Shown piece after piece: positions 1-7,384 of a stretch of 64,000 bases of DNA. The DNA is taken from assembly GCF_007981265.1 (NCBI RefSeq), contig NZ_CP034363.1:3100001-3164000 (forward strand). The letters are read 5' to 3'. The DNA is from Pantoea sp. CCBC3-3-1 (GTDB lineage: Bacteria > Pseudomonadota > Gammaproteobacteria > Enterobacterales > Enterobacteriaceae). Positions within the stretch are counted from its first letter, which is position 1, and every line of letters starts with the position of its first letter. Made by a program: the position numbers and the translations under genes. The notes under the pieces were generated by a model that worked only from the letters and a program-made list of their open reading frames with translations, made no database searches and was not told the DNA's origin.

Positions 1-1003
1 CTGCCTGATGGAGATAGCGAATGGCCGCCTCGGTATCTGCCGTTTTGCCGCCAATCTGCACAATCATAAAACCCAGGATTGTGCTCTGTACTTCAGACAT
101 ATTGGCAAACAGGATATTCACCTCAACCGGAAACTTGCGCATCAACTGACTGATGATCGGCTGCTGAGCCGTCTGGCCGATAAACTCCAGCCGCAGCGCG
201 CGACTGTGGCCCTGCTGCCTAATCCGCGCCAGAGTTTGCTCCGGCAAGCGATCGTGGATCACCGATCGCACAAAGCTGGCGGTGACGGCGTCCTGGGGCT
301 GACCGAAAAGCGACAGCACGCTGCCCTGCTCGACTATTCGCCCGTGCGCCATCACGGCAACTTTGTGACAAATTTTCTGCACCACCGACATTTCGTGGGT
401 AATCAGCACTATGGTGATGCCGTAGCGCTTGTTAATCTCCTGTAACAACAGCAGAATTTGTACCGTCGTGTGCGGATCGAGTGCCGATGTTGCCTCGTCA
501 CACAGCAGAATAGACGGGTTGGTCGCCAGCGCGCGGGCAATGCCGACCCGCTGCTTCTGCCCACCCGACAGTTCGTTGGGATAGCGCTGCGCTTTGTCGC
601 TGAGATTGACGAAAGCCAGCAGTTCATTCACCCGCTGCCGAATAAAGTGTTTATCACGCCCCTGTAAAATCAGCGGGATCGCCACGTTATGAAACACCGT
701 GCGGGAATTCAACAAATTGAAGTGTTGAAAGATCATCCCAATATCTTTCTTTACCGCATTGAGCTGTTTTTTAGTAATGTGCTGTAGCGAGACATCATTA
801 ATCCGCACCTCGCCACGATCGGGCACTTCCAGATGGTTAATTAAGCGCAGCAGCGTGCTTTTCCCCGCGCCGCTCGCACCAATAACGCCAAAGATATCAC
901 CCTGATGGATAGTCAGGCTGACCTCTTCTAACGCCAGCAAATTTTCTCCCTTGCGCGAGAAGGTTTTGCTGACTGAGTTAAATGTAATAACGGGCTGGCT
1001 CAT
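1..1003 (-). CDS. MetN-type ABC transporter ATPase (partial at left edge)
   Basis: This is the ATP-hydrolysing subunit of a methionine-type ABC importer at the inner face of the membrane. The reading frame opens at ATG 1003 and stays open to base 1, giving about 334 codons; E. coli MetN has 343, so only the last few residues are missing. Visible motifs are Walker A (GASGAGKST), the Q-loop (IFQHFNLL), the signature LSGGQKQR and Walker B (ILLCDEATSALD). The distal part looks like the NIL regulatory domain that binds methionine in this family. Its ATG overlaps the stop of the substrate-binding gene by four bases, so the two are co-translated. A MetI-type permease would be expected just outside the window. 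The order (binding protein first) differs from metNIQ, so this is probably a paralogous importer whose substrate is uncertain. Confidence 0.88.
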   Translation of the reverse strand, partial: MSQPVITFNSVSKTFSRKGENLLALEEVSLTIHQGDIFGVIGASGAGKSTLLRLINHLEVPDRGEVRINDVSLQHITKKQLNAVKKDIGMIFQHFNLLNSRTVFHNVAIPLILQGRDKHFIRQRVNELLAFVNLSDKAQRYPNELSGGQKQRVGIARALATNPSILLCDEATSALDPHTTVQILLLLQEINKRYGITIVLITHEMSVVQKICHKVAVMAHGRIVEQGSVLSLFGQPQDAVTASFVRSVIHDRLPEQTLARIRQQGHSRALRLEFIGQTAQQPIISQLMRKFPVEVNILFANMSEVQSTILGFMIVQIGGKTADTEAAIRYLHQA

Positions 1004-1812
1004 TTGAAATAGTCAGGCAGCAGATAACCATCATATTGATGGTGCGAACGAATATAGTTTTTAAAATCATCGGAGCGGTACCCTGCCACAATATCTTTGG
1101 CAAACGCCGCCTGCTGGTTTTTCCCGGCTACGGTGACAACGTTAATAAACTGGCTGGTGGGGGCTTCCAGCTTTAGCGCAGAATCCAGTTTCATCCCGCT
1201 GGAAACGGCAAAATTTCCCTGAATCAGGCCAAAATCGACATCCGGCAGCGCGCGCACCTGCTGGGCATTGTCCATCTCTTTCAGTACGATTTTGTAGGGG
1301 TTTTCACTGATGAATTTTTGAGAGAAGGTGGCCGGGTCGCTGTCCGGGCGGATTTTCAGCCAGCCTAAACTTTGCAAGACCAGCGCCGCACGATATTCAT
1401 TAGGCGCCTGATTGGGAACGGAAATAACGGTGCCGGGCTTAGGTGTCTCCAGCGTGGTTATTTTGCCGCCATAAAGGCCCATTGGTGGCGTAGGCACCTG
1501 CACGATCCCCACATTATCAATACCCAGACGCTCATTTACCGACTTCAGATAGACCGGATGCTGCATGATATTGGCTTCGATATTGCCACGGCTGACCGCA
1601 TCGTTAACCTGAATGCCGTCGCTAAAGTCTTTATATTCTATTTTATAGCCTTTCTTTACCAGCCAGGGCGCAACGCCCTGCTGAAACTGGTCTTTATACG
1701 GCCCTGGATTAAAACCAATACGAATTAATTTATCATCCGCCTGCGCCGCTGAAAAAAGCGCAGCAGAAGAAAGTAAAGCCACAACTAATTTACTCATCAA
1801 TGTCATGCGCAT
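1000..1812 (-). CDS. NlpA/MetQ-family substrate-binding protein
   Basis: A periplasmic binding protein of the NlpA/MetQ family (270 aa) that would hand its ligand, by family methionine or a related compound, to the MetN-type ATPase downstream. A hydrophobic signal peptide ends near residues 24-26 (AAQA before DDK). There is no cysteine at the cleavage point, so unlike MetQ it is probably a soluble periplasmic protein rather than a lipoprotein. The core IRIGFNPGPYKDQF and the acidic EANIMQHPVYL segment are typical of the family. ATG 1812 is preceded by AGAGAG at a suitable distance, which supports this start over ATGs at 1806 and 1797. No MetJ box was recognised upstream. Confidence 0.87.
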   Translation of the reverse strand: MRMTLMSKLVVALLSSAALFSAAQADDKLIRIGFNPGPYKDQFQQGVAPWLVKKGYKIEYKDFSDGIQVNDAVSRGNIEANIMQHPVYLKSVNERLGIDNVGIVQVPTPPMGLYGGKITTLETPKPGTVISVPNQAPNEYRAALVLQSLGWLKIRPDSDPATFSQKFISENPYKIVLKEMDNAQQVRALPDVDFGLIQGNFAVSSGMKLDSALKLEAPTSQFINVVTVAGKNQQAAFAKDIVAGYRSDDFKNYIRSHHQYDGYLLPDYFK

Positions 1813-2040
1813 AAAAATCTCTCTACGTGAATAATCAAGGCGATTAAATCACAGAGTGACTGACTGTAAGAAGCCTAAACCGGGCTGTACTTATGGCTTT
1901 ATTGCGCTAAGGATATTCAGATTACGTTATTGCATTTGCTGAATAACATTATCTCATTTATTGCTTCCCGATGCGCTGCAATTCGGTTTTCTGCCGCAAT
2001 GCGCTATGCGATAGTGACGTCCTGTTTTTATTTAATCGGA

Positions 2041-3225
2041 ATGAGAATGCCGGTATTTTCTGCCTCTGCGCTGGTAAATCAATTAGAAGAAAATCTGTTT
2101 AGCGTGCTTGAGAAAATGGCCGCGCAAATAGATACCTCGCGACGTCCGCTGATCGATCTCTCTTCCGGCAGCCCGCGTCAGCCGACACCGGCTGCGGTGG
2201 TCACCCGTCTGCAAGCCGCTGCGGCGCTCTCTGAAAATCACGACTATCCCTCTTTTTGGGGAAAACCCGCGCTGCGTCAGGCGATTGCTCGCTTTTATCA
2301 GCGCCAGTATGGCGTGGAGCTGGATCCTGAACATGAGATCGCCGTGTTCCAGGGCGCGCACATTGGCGTTACCGGTCTGCCCCGGTCCTTACTCAATCCG
2401 GGGCAGTATCTGATTTCAACCGATCCCTGTTATCCCATTTACCGTTCTGCCGCCGTTCAGGCGCAGGCAGAGTTTTATGGTATTCCGCTGCATGCTGCAC
2501 GCCAGTTTCTGCCCGATTTTGGCCAGGTGCCTGAAAACGTTGCGCGGCAGGCCGGACTGCTGATGCTGAACTATCCGCATAACCCTACCGGTGCCATCGC
2601 GACTCCCACCCTGTTTGCCGAGGCGCTGGAATTTGTTCAGCAGTGGCAGATCCCGCTGCTGCACGATTTCGCCTATGCGGCGACAGGCGTTCATGCACAG
2701 GATAAGCCGCTGAGTTTACTGGCTCAGCCAGAAGGAAAGCATTGGGGCGTGGAAATTTATACGCTGTCGAAAACCTTTCTGATGGCGGGCTGGCGTTTCG
2801 GTTTTGCCGTGGGCAACGCCTCGATTATCAGCGCATTCAAAAAACTGCATACGCACAGCTACAGTACGGTATTCGGCGCGGTGCAGGACGCTGCCGTGAC
2901 CGCGCTGGATCTGCCGGAAAGCACGGTTTCTCATTTCGCCGCGATTTACCACCATCGTCGCGAAAAGGTGGTTCAGGCACTTCATGCTATGCGCTGGCGG
3001 TTCGATGCGCGTCAGGGCACCTTTTTCCTGTGGTTGCCCGTACCCGCACGCTTTACCGCCCAACAGTTTACCGAGAAGCTGCTGCGTGATGCTCAAGTGC
3101 TGGTCGCGCCGGGACACGGCTTTGGTGCGGGCGGTGAAGGTTTTGTACGCCTGAGCCTGACGGCCGATGACGATGCCTTAGCCGAAGCACTGAAGCGAAT
3201 AGCGGCGCTGAAGCTGTTTGTATAA
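2041..3225 (+). CDS. Class I/II pyridoxal-phosphate aminotransferase
   Basis: A fold-type I PLP enzyme of about 394 aa, expected to transaminate an amino acid in the cytoplasm. The PLP lysine is in TLSKTFLMAGWRFG, the NPTG motif is in NYPHNPTGAI, and the substrate-carboxylate arginine is probably the one in FVRLSLT near the C-terminus. The open frame extends upstream to a TTG at 1930, but the extra 37 residues do not resemble the family; ATG 2041 (or ATG 2047) gives a normal N-terminus. It is divergent from the MetQ-like gene across about 230 bp, so a role with the imported amino acid is possible but unproven. The exact substrate cannot be read from sequence. Confidence 0.82.
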   Translation: MRMPVFSASALVNQLEENLFSVLEKMAAQIDTSRRPLIDLSSGSPRQPTPAAVVTRLQAAAALSENHDYPSFWGKPALRQAIARFYQRQYGVELDPEHEIAVFQGAHIGVTGLPRSLLNPGQYLISTDPCYPIYRSAAVQAQAEFYGIPLHAARQFLPDFGQVPENVARQAGLLMLNYPHNPTGAIATPTLFAEALEFVQQWQIPLLHDFAYAATGVHAQDKPLSLLAQPEGKHWGVEIYTLSKTFLMAGWRFGFAVGNASIISAFKKLHTHSYSTVFGAVQDAAVTALDLPESTVSHFAAIYHHRREKVVQALHAMRWRFDARQGTFFLWLPVPARFTAQQFTEKLLRDAQVLVAPGHGFGAGGEGFVRLSLTADDDALAEALKRIAALKLFV

Positions 3226-3539
3226 GGTTGGGGATGATTCTTTCGCTCCCTCCGAACAAGGTGGACAACTGCCAAACCGCCTTAAGAATATAAGGTCTCC
3301 AGCTTGCACATGCGTTAATTCTGCACCGAGCAAAAACAAGCCGTTTTTTTATTCTCTGCGTTGAGTGACGGAGCAATAGTTGTCTGTCTGCGATAACAGT
3401 GAATATTGCTAACCTGGACAGCATTCAAATCTGACATTATTTAACCGCGCAATTAACGCAATGAATGAGTAATTTCCCGCCTTATCACTGCAGCTGTGTT
3501 CGTTATTTAAGCTTTTGCACGTTTAAAGCAAAAACTTCT
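3226..3539. other. Intergenic stretch before tRNA-Asn
   Basis: Between the aminotransferase and the tRNA promoter I see no supported gene. Open frames here are minus-strand shadows of the aminotransferase end. No strong hairpin with a T-run was found. Confidence 0.5.
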
Positions 3540-3568
3540 TTGACAACACCTCAGCCCATCGCTAATAT
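3540..3568 (+). promoter_or_regulatory. Promoter of tRNA-Asn copy 1
   Basis: A consensus -35 TTGACA (3540-3545) and a -10 TAATAT (3563-3568) are separated by 17 bp and followed by a GC-rich discriminator (CGCCCCG), the usual layout of stringently controlled tRNA promoters. The second tRNA-Asn has the same arrangement. Confidence 0.8.
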
Positions 3569-3586
3569 TCGCCCCGTTCAAACGAT

Positions 3587-3662
3587 TCCTCTGTAGTTCA
3601 GTCGGTAGAACGGCGGACTGTTAATCCGTATGTCACTGGTTCGAGTCCAGTCAGAGGAGCCA
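3587..3662 (+). tRNA. tRNA-Asn (anticodon GTT), copy 1
   Basis: A 76-nt cloverleaf with acceptor TCCTCTG/CAGAGGA, D-loop AGTTCAGTCGGTAGAA, anticodon loop CTGTTAA (anticodon GTT, Asn), T-arm GGTTCGAGTCC and an encoded 3' GCCA. It is identical base for base to the copy at 20771-20846. Its original terminator now appears to lie at 5549, beyond an inserted cassette. tRNA-Asn genes are known integration targets in Enterobacterales, for example for the Yersinia high-pathogenicity island. Confidence 0.97.
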
Positions 3663-4120
3663 TATTCCTGTTTTCATGCATCTTCACGAATCTTTATACG
3701 ATTTAGATTCAACAAGTTAGCGTGAAATTTCTTCCCGATGCATTTTCATTTCCCCTTCCGCATCCGGCGAAATTGGTGGTCTGATTTATGGTCATTTCGG
3801 TTCGATAATGGCGCGACCACCCTATGTCCCTGTCCGACGCGAAAACTCGCAGCATTAAGCCTTCTCTGGCTATCGATTCTGAAAATATAAAAGCCTGAAC
3901 CTTAACCAGGACAGATGCAGTCAGCAGATATCGGGATTTAAGTTTCAGAGGTATAAAAACTACGTAGCTGACATAATTCCTTGTTAATATTGAAATTTAA
4001 AGGTCTCAGACTTGGCGACCGGAATATTCTTTCGTCGTGGATTAGGGTTAATGCCCACGTTTTAGCATGCTTTAAGAAGGCCCGGCATAGTGGGATCATC
4101 ATAAGTCGGGCATTCCTGGG
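3663..4120. other. Gap between tRNA-Asn and the type VI cassette
   Basis: About 460 bases of AT-richer DNA. The only recognisable content is the short integrase-like start at 3824. No intact gene, and no copy of the tRNA 3' end that could serve as an attachment site, was seen. It looks like decayed mobile-element DNA. Confidence 0.5.
3824..3898 (+). pseudogene. Remnant of a P4-type tyrosine integrase N-terminus
   Basis: A 24-codon frame reads MSLSDAKTRSIKP and then runs to a TGA. From knowledge of the family, P4-type island integrases very often begin with MxLxDxKxRxxKP (the DUF4102 arm-binding domain). The position, 161 nt after the 3' end of a tRNA gene and pointing away from it, is the normal place for such an integrase. 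Nothing downstream resembles the catalytic domain, so the gene is a stub left after deletion or decay. The call rests on 13 residues plus context and could be chance. Confidence 0.5.
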
Positions 4121-4588
4121 TTATTTCGTGGCACTTTGCGCTATCTCTTGCCTGATCTCGGCAAGGGTATCCCGCATCGTCCCGAGACATTCCGCTGCCA
4201 CTGAGCCAGCCATTTTTAGCGCCGGTTCAGCCTTCGCAAAATAAGCTTCAATCTGGGCCTGTGTAAATTGGGTCATGCCGGGTATGCTGCATATAAATGA
4301 CGTACCGAAACGCTGTTGTAAGCGGTCTGTACTCTTTTCCAGCGGTTTGGTTGCGTTAATCACAGATACAGGGTCTTTAATCAGCGCCATGCTGATAGCG
4401 GTCGTCAGTTCCACCGAGTGCTCAGCGTCAAGGGTATCGCCAATACTGCCAATCTTCTCCGGCAGTGCCTGGAGCGTTTTATGGTCCGCCTGTTCTACCT
4501 GTCGAATATAAGCGCTCCATTCGCCCGACGATGCTAAGCACGACATTGATAAAATACAGGCGACCAGAACAACGGCACGCCCGATCAT
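4121..4588 (-). CDS. Putative periplasmic immunity protein for the Tlde1-like effector
   Basis: A 155-aa protein with an N-terminal hydrophobic segment (residues 4-20) ending at SCLASSG, so it is probably exported; the cysteine does not sit in a standard lipobox. I do not recognise a named domain. The body is helical and polar with three cysteines, one in the signal region. Its ATG overlaps the TGA of the upstream effector gene in an ATGA arrangement. That layout, plus predicted export to the compartment where a peptidoglycan-targeting toxin would act, is the basis for calling it the immunity partner (compare Tldi1 of Salmonella). The family assignment is inference. Confidence 0.6.
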   Translation of the reverse strand: MIGRAVVLVACILSMSCLASSGEWSAYIRQVEQADHKTLQALPEKIGSIGDTLDAEHSVELTTAISMALIKDPVSVINATKPLEKSTDRLQQRFGTSFICSIPGMTQFTQAQIEAYFAKAEPALKMAGSVAAECLGTMRDTLAEIRQEIAQSATK

Positions 4589-4947
4589 CTGACCACCTCC
4601 AGCGTGTTATCCGTTGACTGGATGATTTTTGAGCGAATGCGCGGTCCCATTATTATGCAGCCCTCAGAAGCAAAACCGGGAACCGCTGGTGGCCTCTTTT
4701 CGCCGTGAATACGAAACAGGGAACGCCCGAATCCATCACCTGAAACCTGAGTCAGGGTGATAGTCATAGGCCCCTTCGAACTCGTATAGCCGCTAATACG
4801 CCATGTTCCGCGTGGAATTGGTCCCATCCCTTTAACGTGCTGGCGGTCAGGATTGTTTTTGTTTGTCAAACTTCCCGAATAACCTGTACCCACTAATTTA
4901 CCGTTGTGCCAAAGCTCGCCGGTATTTTGAGAGTATGTCCATGTCAT
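4585..4947 (-). CDS. Tlde1-like type VI effector (DUF2778, L,D-transpeptidase fold)
   Basis: A 120-aa protein matching the DUF2778/Tlde1 pattern. It starts with the family-like WTYSQNTGELWHNGKLVGTGYSG, has GPIPRGTW in the middle and FRIHG...SEGC near the end. The presumed catalytic pair is His81 and Cys97 within HxnSxGC, the L,D-transpeptidase signature. Characterised Tlde1 of Salmonella is delivered by the type VI system into the periplasm of rivals, where it cuts peptidoglycan stems and exchanges D-amino acids. There is no signal peptide, as expected for a secreted T6SS cargo. It lies 12 nt downstream of hcp, consistent with loading in or on that Hcp, and overlaps the likely immunity gene. 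Confidence 0.82.
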   Translation of the reverse strand: MTWTYSQNTGELWHNGKLVGTGYSGSLTNKNNPDRQHVKGMGPIPRGTWRISGYTSSKGPMTITLTQVSGDGFGRSLFRIHGEKRPPAVPGFASEGCIIMGPRIRSKIIQSTDNTLEVVR

Positions 4948-4959
4948 GTGCCGTGCTCC

Positions 4960-5451
4960 TTATGCCGCGCTGCGTTCTTTCCAGGAATCAGAGTGGATAA
5001 TATTGCCGTCCAGATATTTCCAGGTGATTTTCTCATATGTTATTTCGAATACTTCCAGATGATCGTGGCGTTCGTAGTCCGGGTCTTTAACATCTTCCAT
5101 AAAGGGGACAACACAGGTAATCTGGGCATTCTCAAGAAGTACGTTAAAATATTCTTCTTCCTGGCCGGCGTAATTAATTCGATAGAATTTCAGCTCTGCG
5201 GATTTTAAGCGTTTTCCTGAGCTGACGAATTGATAAAGATACGGGCTGGAAGAGTCCAGTGCTTTGGTGAGAATAAAGGGGACATGTTCGCGAGTTGCGG
5301 TTATCTTGCCTGACAGGTCATCCGTGGGGAGTGACACGCTGTGAGCCAGCGCGGTGATCTCTATGCTTCCCTCACGTTGATGTACGTCTACAGAGCCTTT
5401 GAGGGGGTTTCCGCCATCGTCCTTTAACCATAAATAAACAGGTATAGCCAT
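4960..5451 (-). CDS. hcp: Hcp, type VI secretion tube protein (orphan)
   Basis: A 163-aa protein of the Hcp1 family, the hexameric ring that stacks into the inner tube of the type VI secretion system and can carry small effectors in its lumen. Family features are the N-terminal PVYLWLKDDGGNPLKGSV, the VPFILTKALDSSSPYLY segment, and the later LxNAQI and HLEVFEITYEKITWKY strands. A good ribosome site (AAGGAG) precedes ATG 5451. No tss genes, VgrG or PAAR protein occur in the window, so this is an orphan hcp that would depend on an apparatus encoded elsewhere. The next gene downstream is the Tlde1-like effector. Confidence 0.93.
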   Translation of the reverse strand: MAIPVYLWLKDDGGNPLKGSVDVHQREGSIEITALAHSVSLPTDDLSGKITATREHVPFILTKALDSSSPYLYQFVSSGKRLKSAELKFYRINYAGQEEEYFNVLLENAQITCVVPFMEDVKDPDYERHDHLEVFEITYEKITWKYLDGNIIHSDSWKERSAA

Positions 5452-5548
5452 TCAGCGAACTCCTTTTCCGTGACAGAGAGGATAATTATTACCTTCCTAT
5501 ATGAATGAATCATCATTTGCAGTTTATTGATATACATCAAAAAAATAC

Positions 5549-5580
5549 AAGCCCGCTTAAGGAAACTTAAGCGGGCTTTT
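5549..5580 (+). terminator. Intrinsic terminator, displaced from tRNA-Asn copy 1
   Basis: A 13-bp stem (AAGCCCGCTTAAG) with a GAAA loop is followed by TTTTGCTTTT. The 32-nt hairpin region is identical to the terminator 10 nt behind tRNA-Asn copy 2 (20856). Here it lies 1.9 kb behind its tRNA, separated by the hcp cassette. It also sits just past the stop of the minus-strand gene at 5586, so it may work in both directions. Confidence 0.85.
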
Positions 5581-5585
5581 GCTTT

Positions 5586-5804
5586 TCAGGAAATTCGTTT
5601 TACCACCGGATGTTTTTCGGTCGCCATTTCATGAAAAATATCGTCCAGCCACTGAGCTAAACCTTCTGTTTCCACATCCGCAGGGATCACATAGTCACGC
5701 AGGCGAGAACTTTTGTTTTCATTGAGATCAACCCGATACAGTTCCCATCCAGAACTCACTGCTTTCACACCCAGCGTACGGCCAAAAACATTAAATATAA
5801 GCAT
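5586..5804 (-). CDS. Small DUF7661-like protein
   Basis: A 72-aa protein beginning MLIFNVFGRTLGV, with VIPADVETEGLAQWLDDIFHEMAT in the C-terminal half. From memory this resembles the DUF7661 family of short proteins found in proteobacteria and often near mobile regions; no function is known. An AGAGGA ribosome site lies a few bases before ATG 5804. No signal peptide or membrane segment is visible. It ends at the shared tRNA-Asn terminator and may belong to the original tRNA neighbourhood rather than to the inserted cassette. Confidence 0.6.
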   Translation of the reverse strand: MLIFNVFGRTLGVKAVSSGWELYRVDLNENKSSRLRDYVIPADVETEGLAQWLDDIFHEMATEKHPVVKRIS

Positions 5805-5909
5805 GGTTAGATCCTCTGTTTGAGACCCGGTTACGTTATCCGGCGGCGTTTTTAACCTCAGGTCAGACGATGAAGAATCAGAGCGAGGTCAGGCTGTCTG
5901 CTTCACACT

Positions 5910-7130
5910 TTATTCCCGTATTGCCTGGCGCTGTTCCAGTCGCCTTATCGATGGTACCAGGCTTGCGGCTACAGAGGCCACGATTACTGCTATCGCGCAG
6001 GCCAGCAGCACGTGGGCGTTACCATAGCGCAGCGCCAAAGGGCCGGCGGCAAGCTCGCCCACCGGGATGGCGATAAAAGATCCCATCGCATCCCACGCAT
6101 AAACGCGTGCGAGCTTATCGGCAGGAATGTGGGTTTGCAGATGATGTGCCCAGATCACGCCAAACTGCCCAAACCCGACTCCGGCCAGGAAGAAAGCCAC
6201 CATCAGAGCCGGTGTAGCGGCCATTTTACTGAGTAAGAAAAGGGGGACGGCGCTAAGCGCCACCAGCATGACGCCAATCAACATGTCGCGGTTTGGACGC
6301 CAGCGAAGCGCCATAAAAGAGCCAACAATCAGGCCCACGCTTTCCGCTGCGATACTGATCCCCCAGCCGGTTCGTCCTACTGATGCATCCGCCACGACAG
6401 GCCCCAGCACCATCATCACCCCGCTAAAAGCCGCATTTACAATGGTGAACTGGATAACAACCGTCCAGACCCAGCTGCGGGCGATAAACGCCTGCCAGCC
6501 CTCTCGCAGATCGTGCAGAAAATGGCTGCTCACTTCCCGCTGACTTGCGCTGATTCGGATGCAGTAATAAAGAGGAGCGGAAACAGCGAATCCCAGCGCG
6601 TCGATAGCAAGTCCCCAGCCCGGCCCCACAGCACCCACCAGTACGCCGCCCAGTGAAGCCCCTGCGATAGTACCGGCATAAACGCCCAGCTGTATAAAAG
6701 CGTTAGCCTGCCTGAGTTTCGTCGCGGGAATGGTTTGTGGCACCAGCGCGGACGACGCGGGAAGCGCAATCCCCGCAGCCGCGCCATTCAGGCTTCCCAG
6801 CAACATTAACGCGGGAATATTGGCAGTGCTGGCCAGCACCAGCCAGGCGACCATCCCCTGCGACAGCGCCGCGATCGCCGACGATGAGAGCAGCACTTTG
6901 TTGCGGGAATAGCGATCGGCCAGCACGCCGCCCAGTAATAAAAAAGCGACGTTAAACACGGAGCGCGAGGCCACCACCAGACCTAAATCGCCCGCTGAAC
7001 CGCCTGTGTCCAGCACGGCAAAAGCCAGAGCGATAGGCGCAATAGCATTGCCCGAAACGGTGAAAATACGCGCACAGAACAGGTTTCTGAAGGCGGTAAA
7101 GGACAAGACATGTCGGTTTGCTGTACTCAT
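5910..7130 (-). CDS. MFS transporter of the EntS-like (MFS_3) group
   Basis: A 406-aa inner-membrane protein with about 12 hydrophobic helices and the MFS loop motif [15 protein letters not shown] between helices 2 and 3. The overall pattern (CARIFTVSGNAIAPIALAFAVLD at the start, DLREGWQAFIARSW at the central loop) is that of the MFS_3 group, which includes the enterobactin exporter EntS. Substrate unknown; export of a small molecule is the family expectation. It is divergent from the ABC operon that begins at 7385, across a 250-bp AT-rich gap that must contain both promoters. Two other MFS_3 proteins occur in this window (30878 and 37843). Confidence 0.83.
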   Translation of the reverse strand: MSTANRHVLSFTAFRNLFCARIFTVSGNAIAPIALAFAVLDTGGSAGDLGLVVASRSVFNVAFLLLGGVLADRYSRNKVLLSSSAIAALSQGMVAWLVLASTANIPALMLLGSLNGAAAGIALPASSALVPQTIPATKLRQANAFIQLGVYAGTIAGASLGGVLVGAVGPGWGLAIDALGFAVSAPLYYCIRISASQREVSSHFLHDLREGWQAFIARSWVWTVVIQFTIVNAAFSGVMMVLGPVVADASVGRTGWGISIAAESVGLIVGSFMALRWRPNRDMLIGVMLVALSAVPLFLLSKMAATPALMVAFFLAGVGFGQFGVIWAHHLQTHIPADKLARVYAWDAMGSFIAIPVGELAAGPLALRYGNAHVLLACAIAVIVASVAASLVPSIRRLEQRQAIRE

Positions 7131-7384
7131 TTGACTCAGGCTTCCTTACCGGCAGCCACGCGGGCAACAGGTTGATGACTGAAAAAGTCCGTACGTTTAA
7201 AAAGGCAATAAAGCTGAATTTAGTCTAACGTTATTTATTTTTCGCAATTACATTTCACATTAACCTATATCGATTATTTAATATAGCTAAAAAGAATTTA
7301 ACAAGCCCTGCTTCTCGCCTTAGTCTGCCTTTCACGATGCCAGCTAATTATCTAAAAAATATATAATACCTGCCGGGAGAAATA

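Noticed and set aside
1813..2040. MetJ operator (AGACGTCT repeats) ahead of the MetQ-like gene
   Set aside because: No tandem matches to the met box could be seen.
5252..5270. GAGTCCAGT inside hcp resembling the tRNA-Asn T-arm
   Set aside because: Only about 9-10 bases match and it lies within a conserved coding part of hcp, so it is not a credible attachment site.
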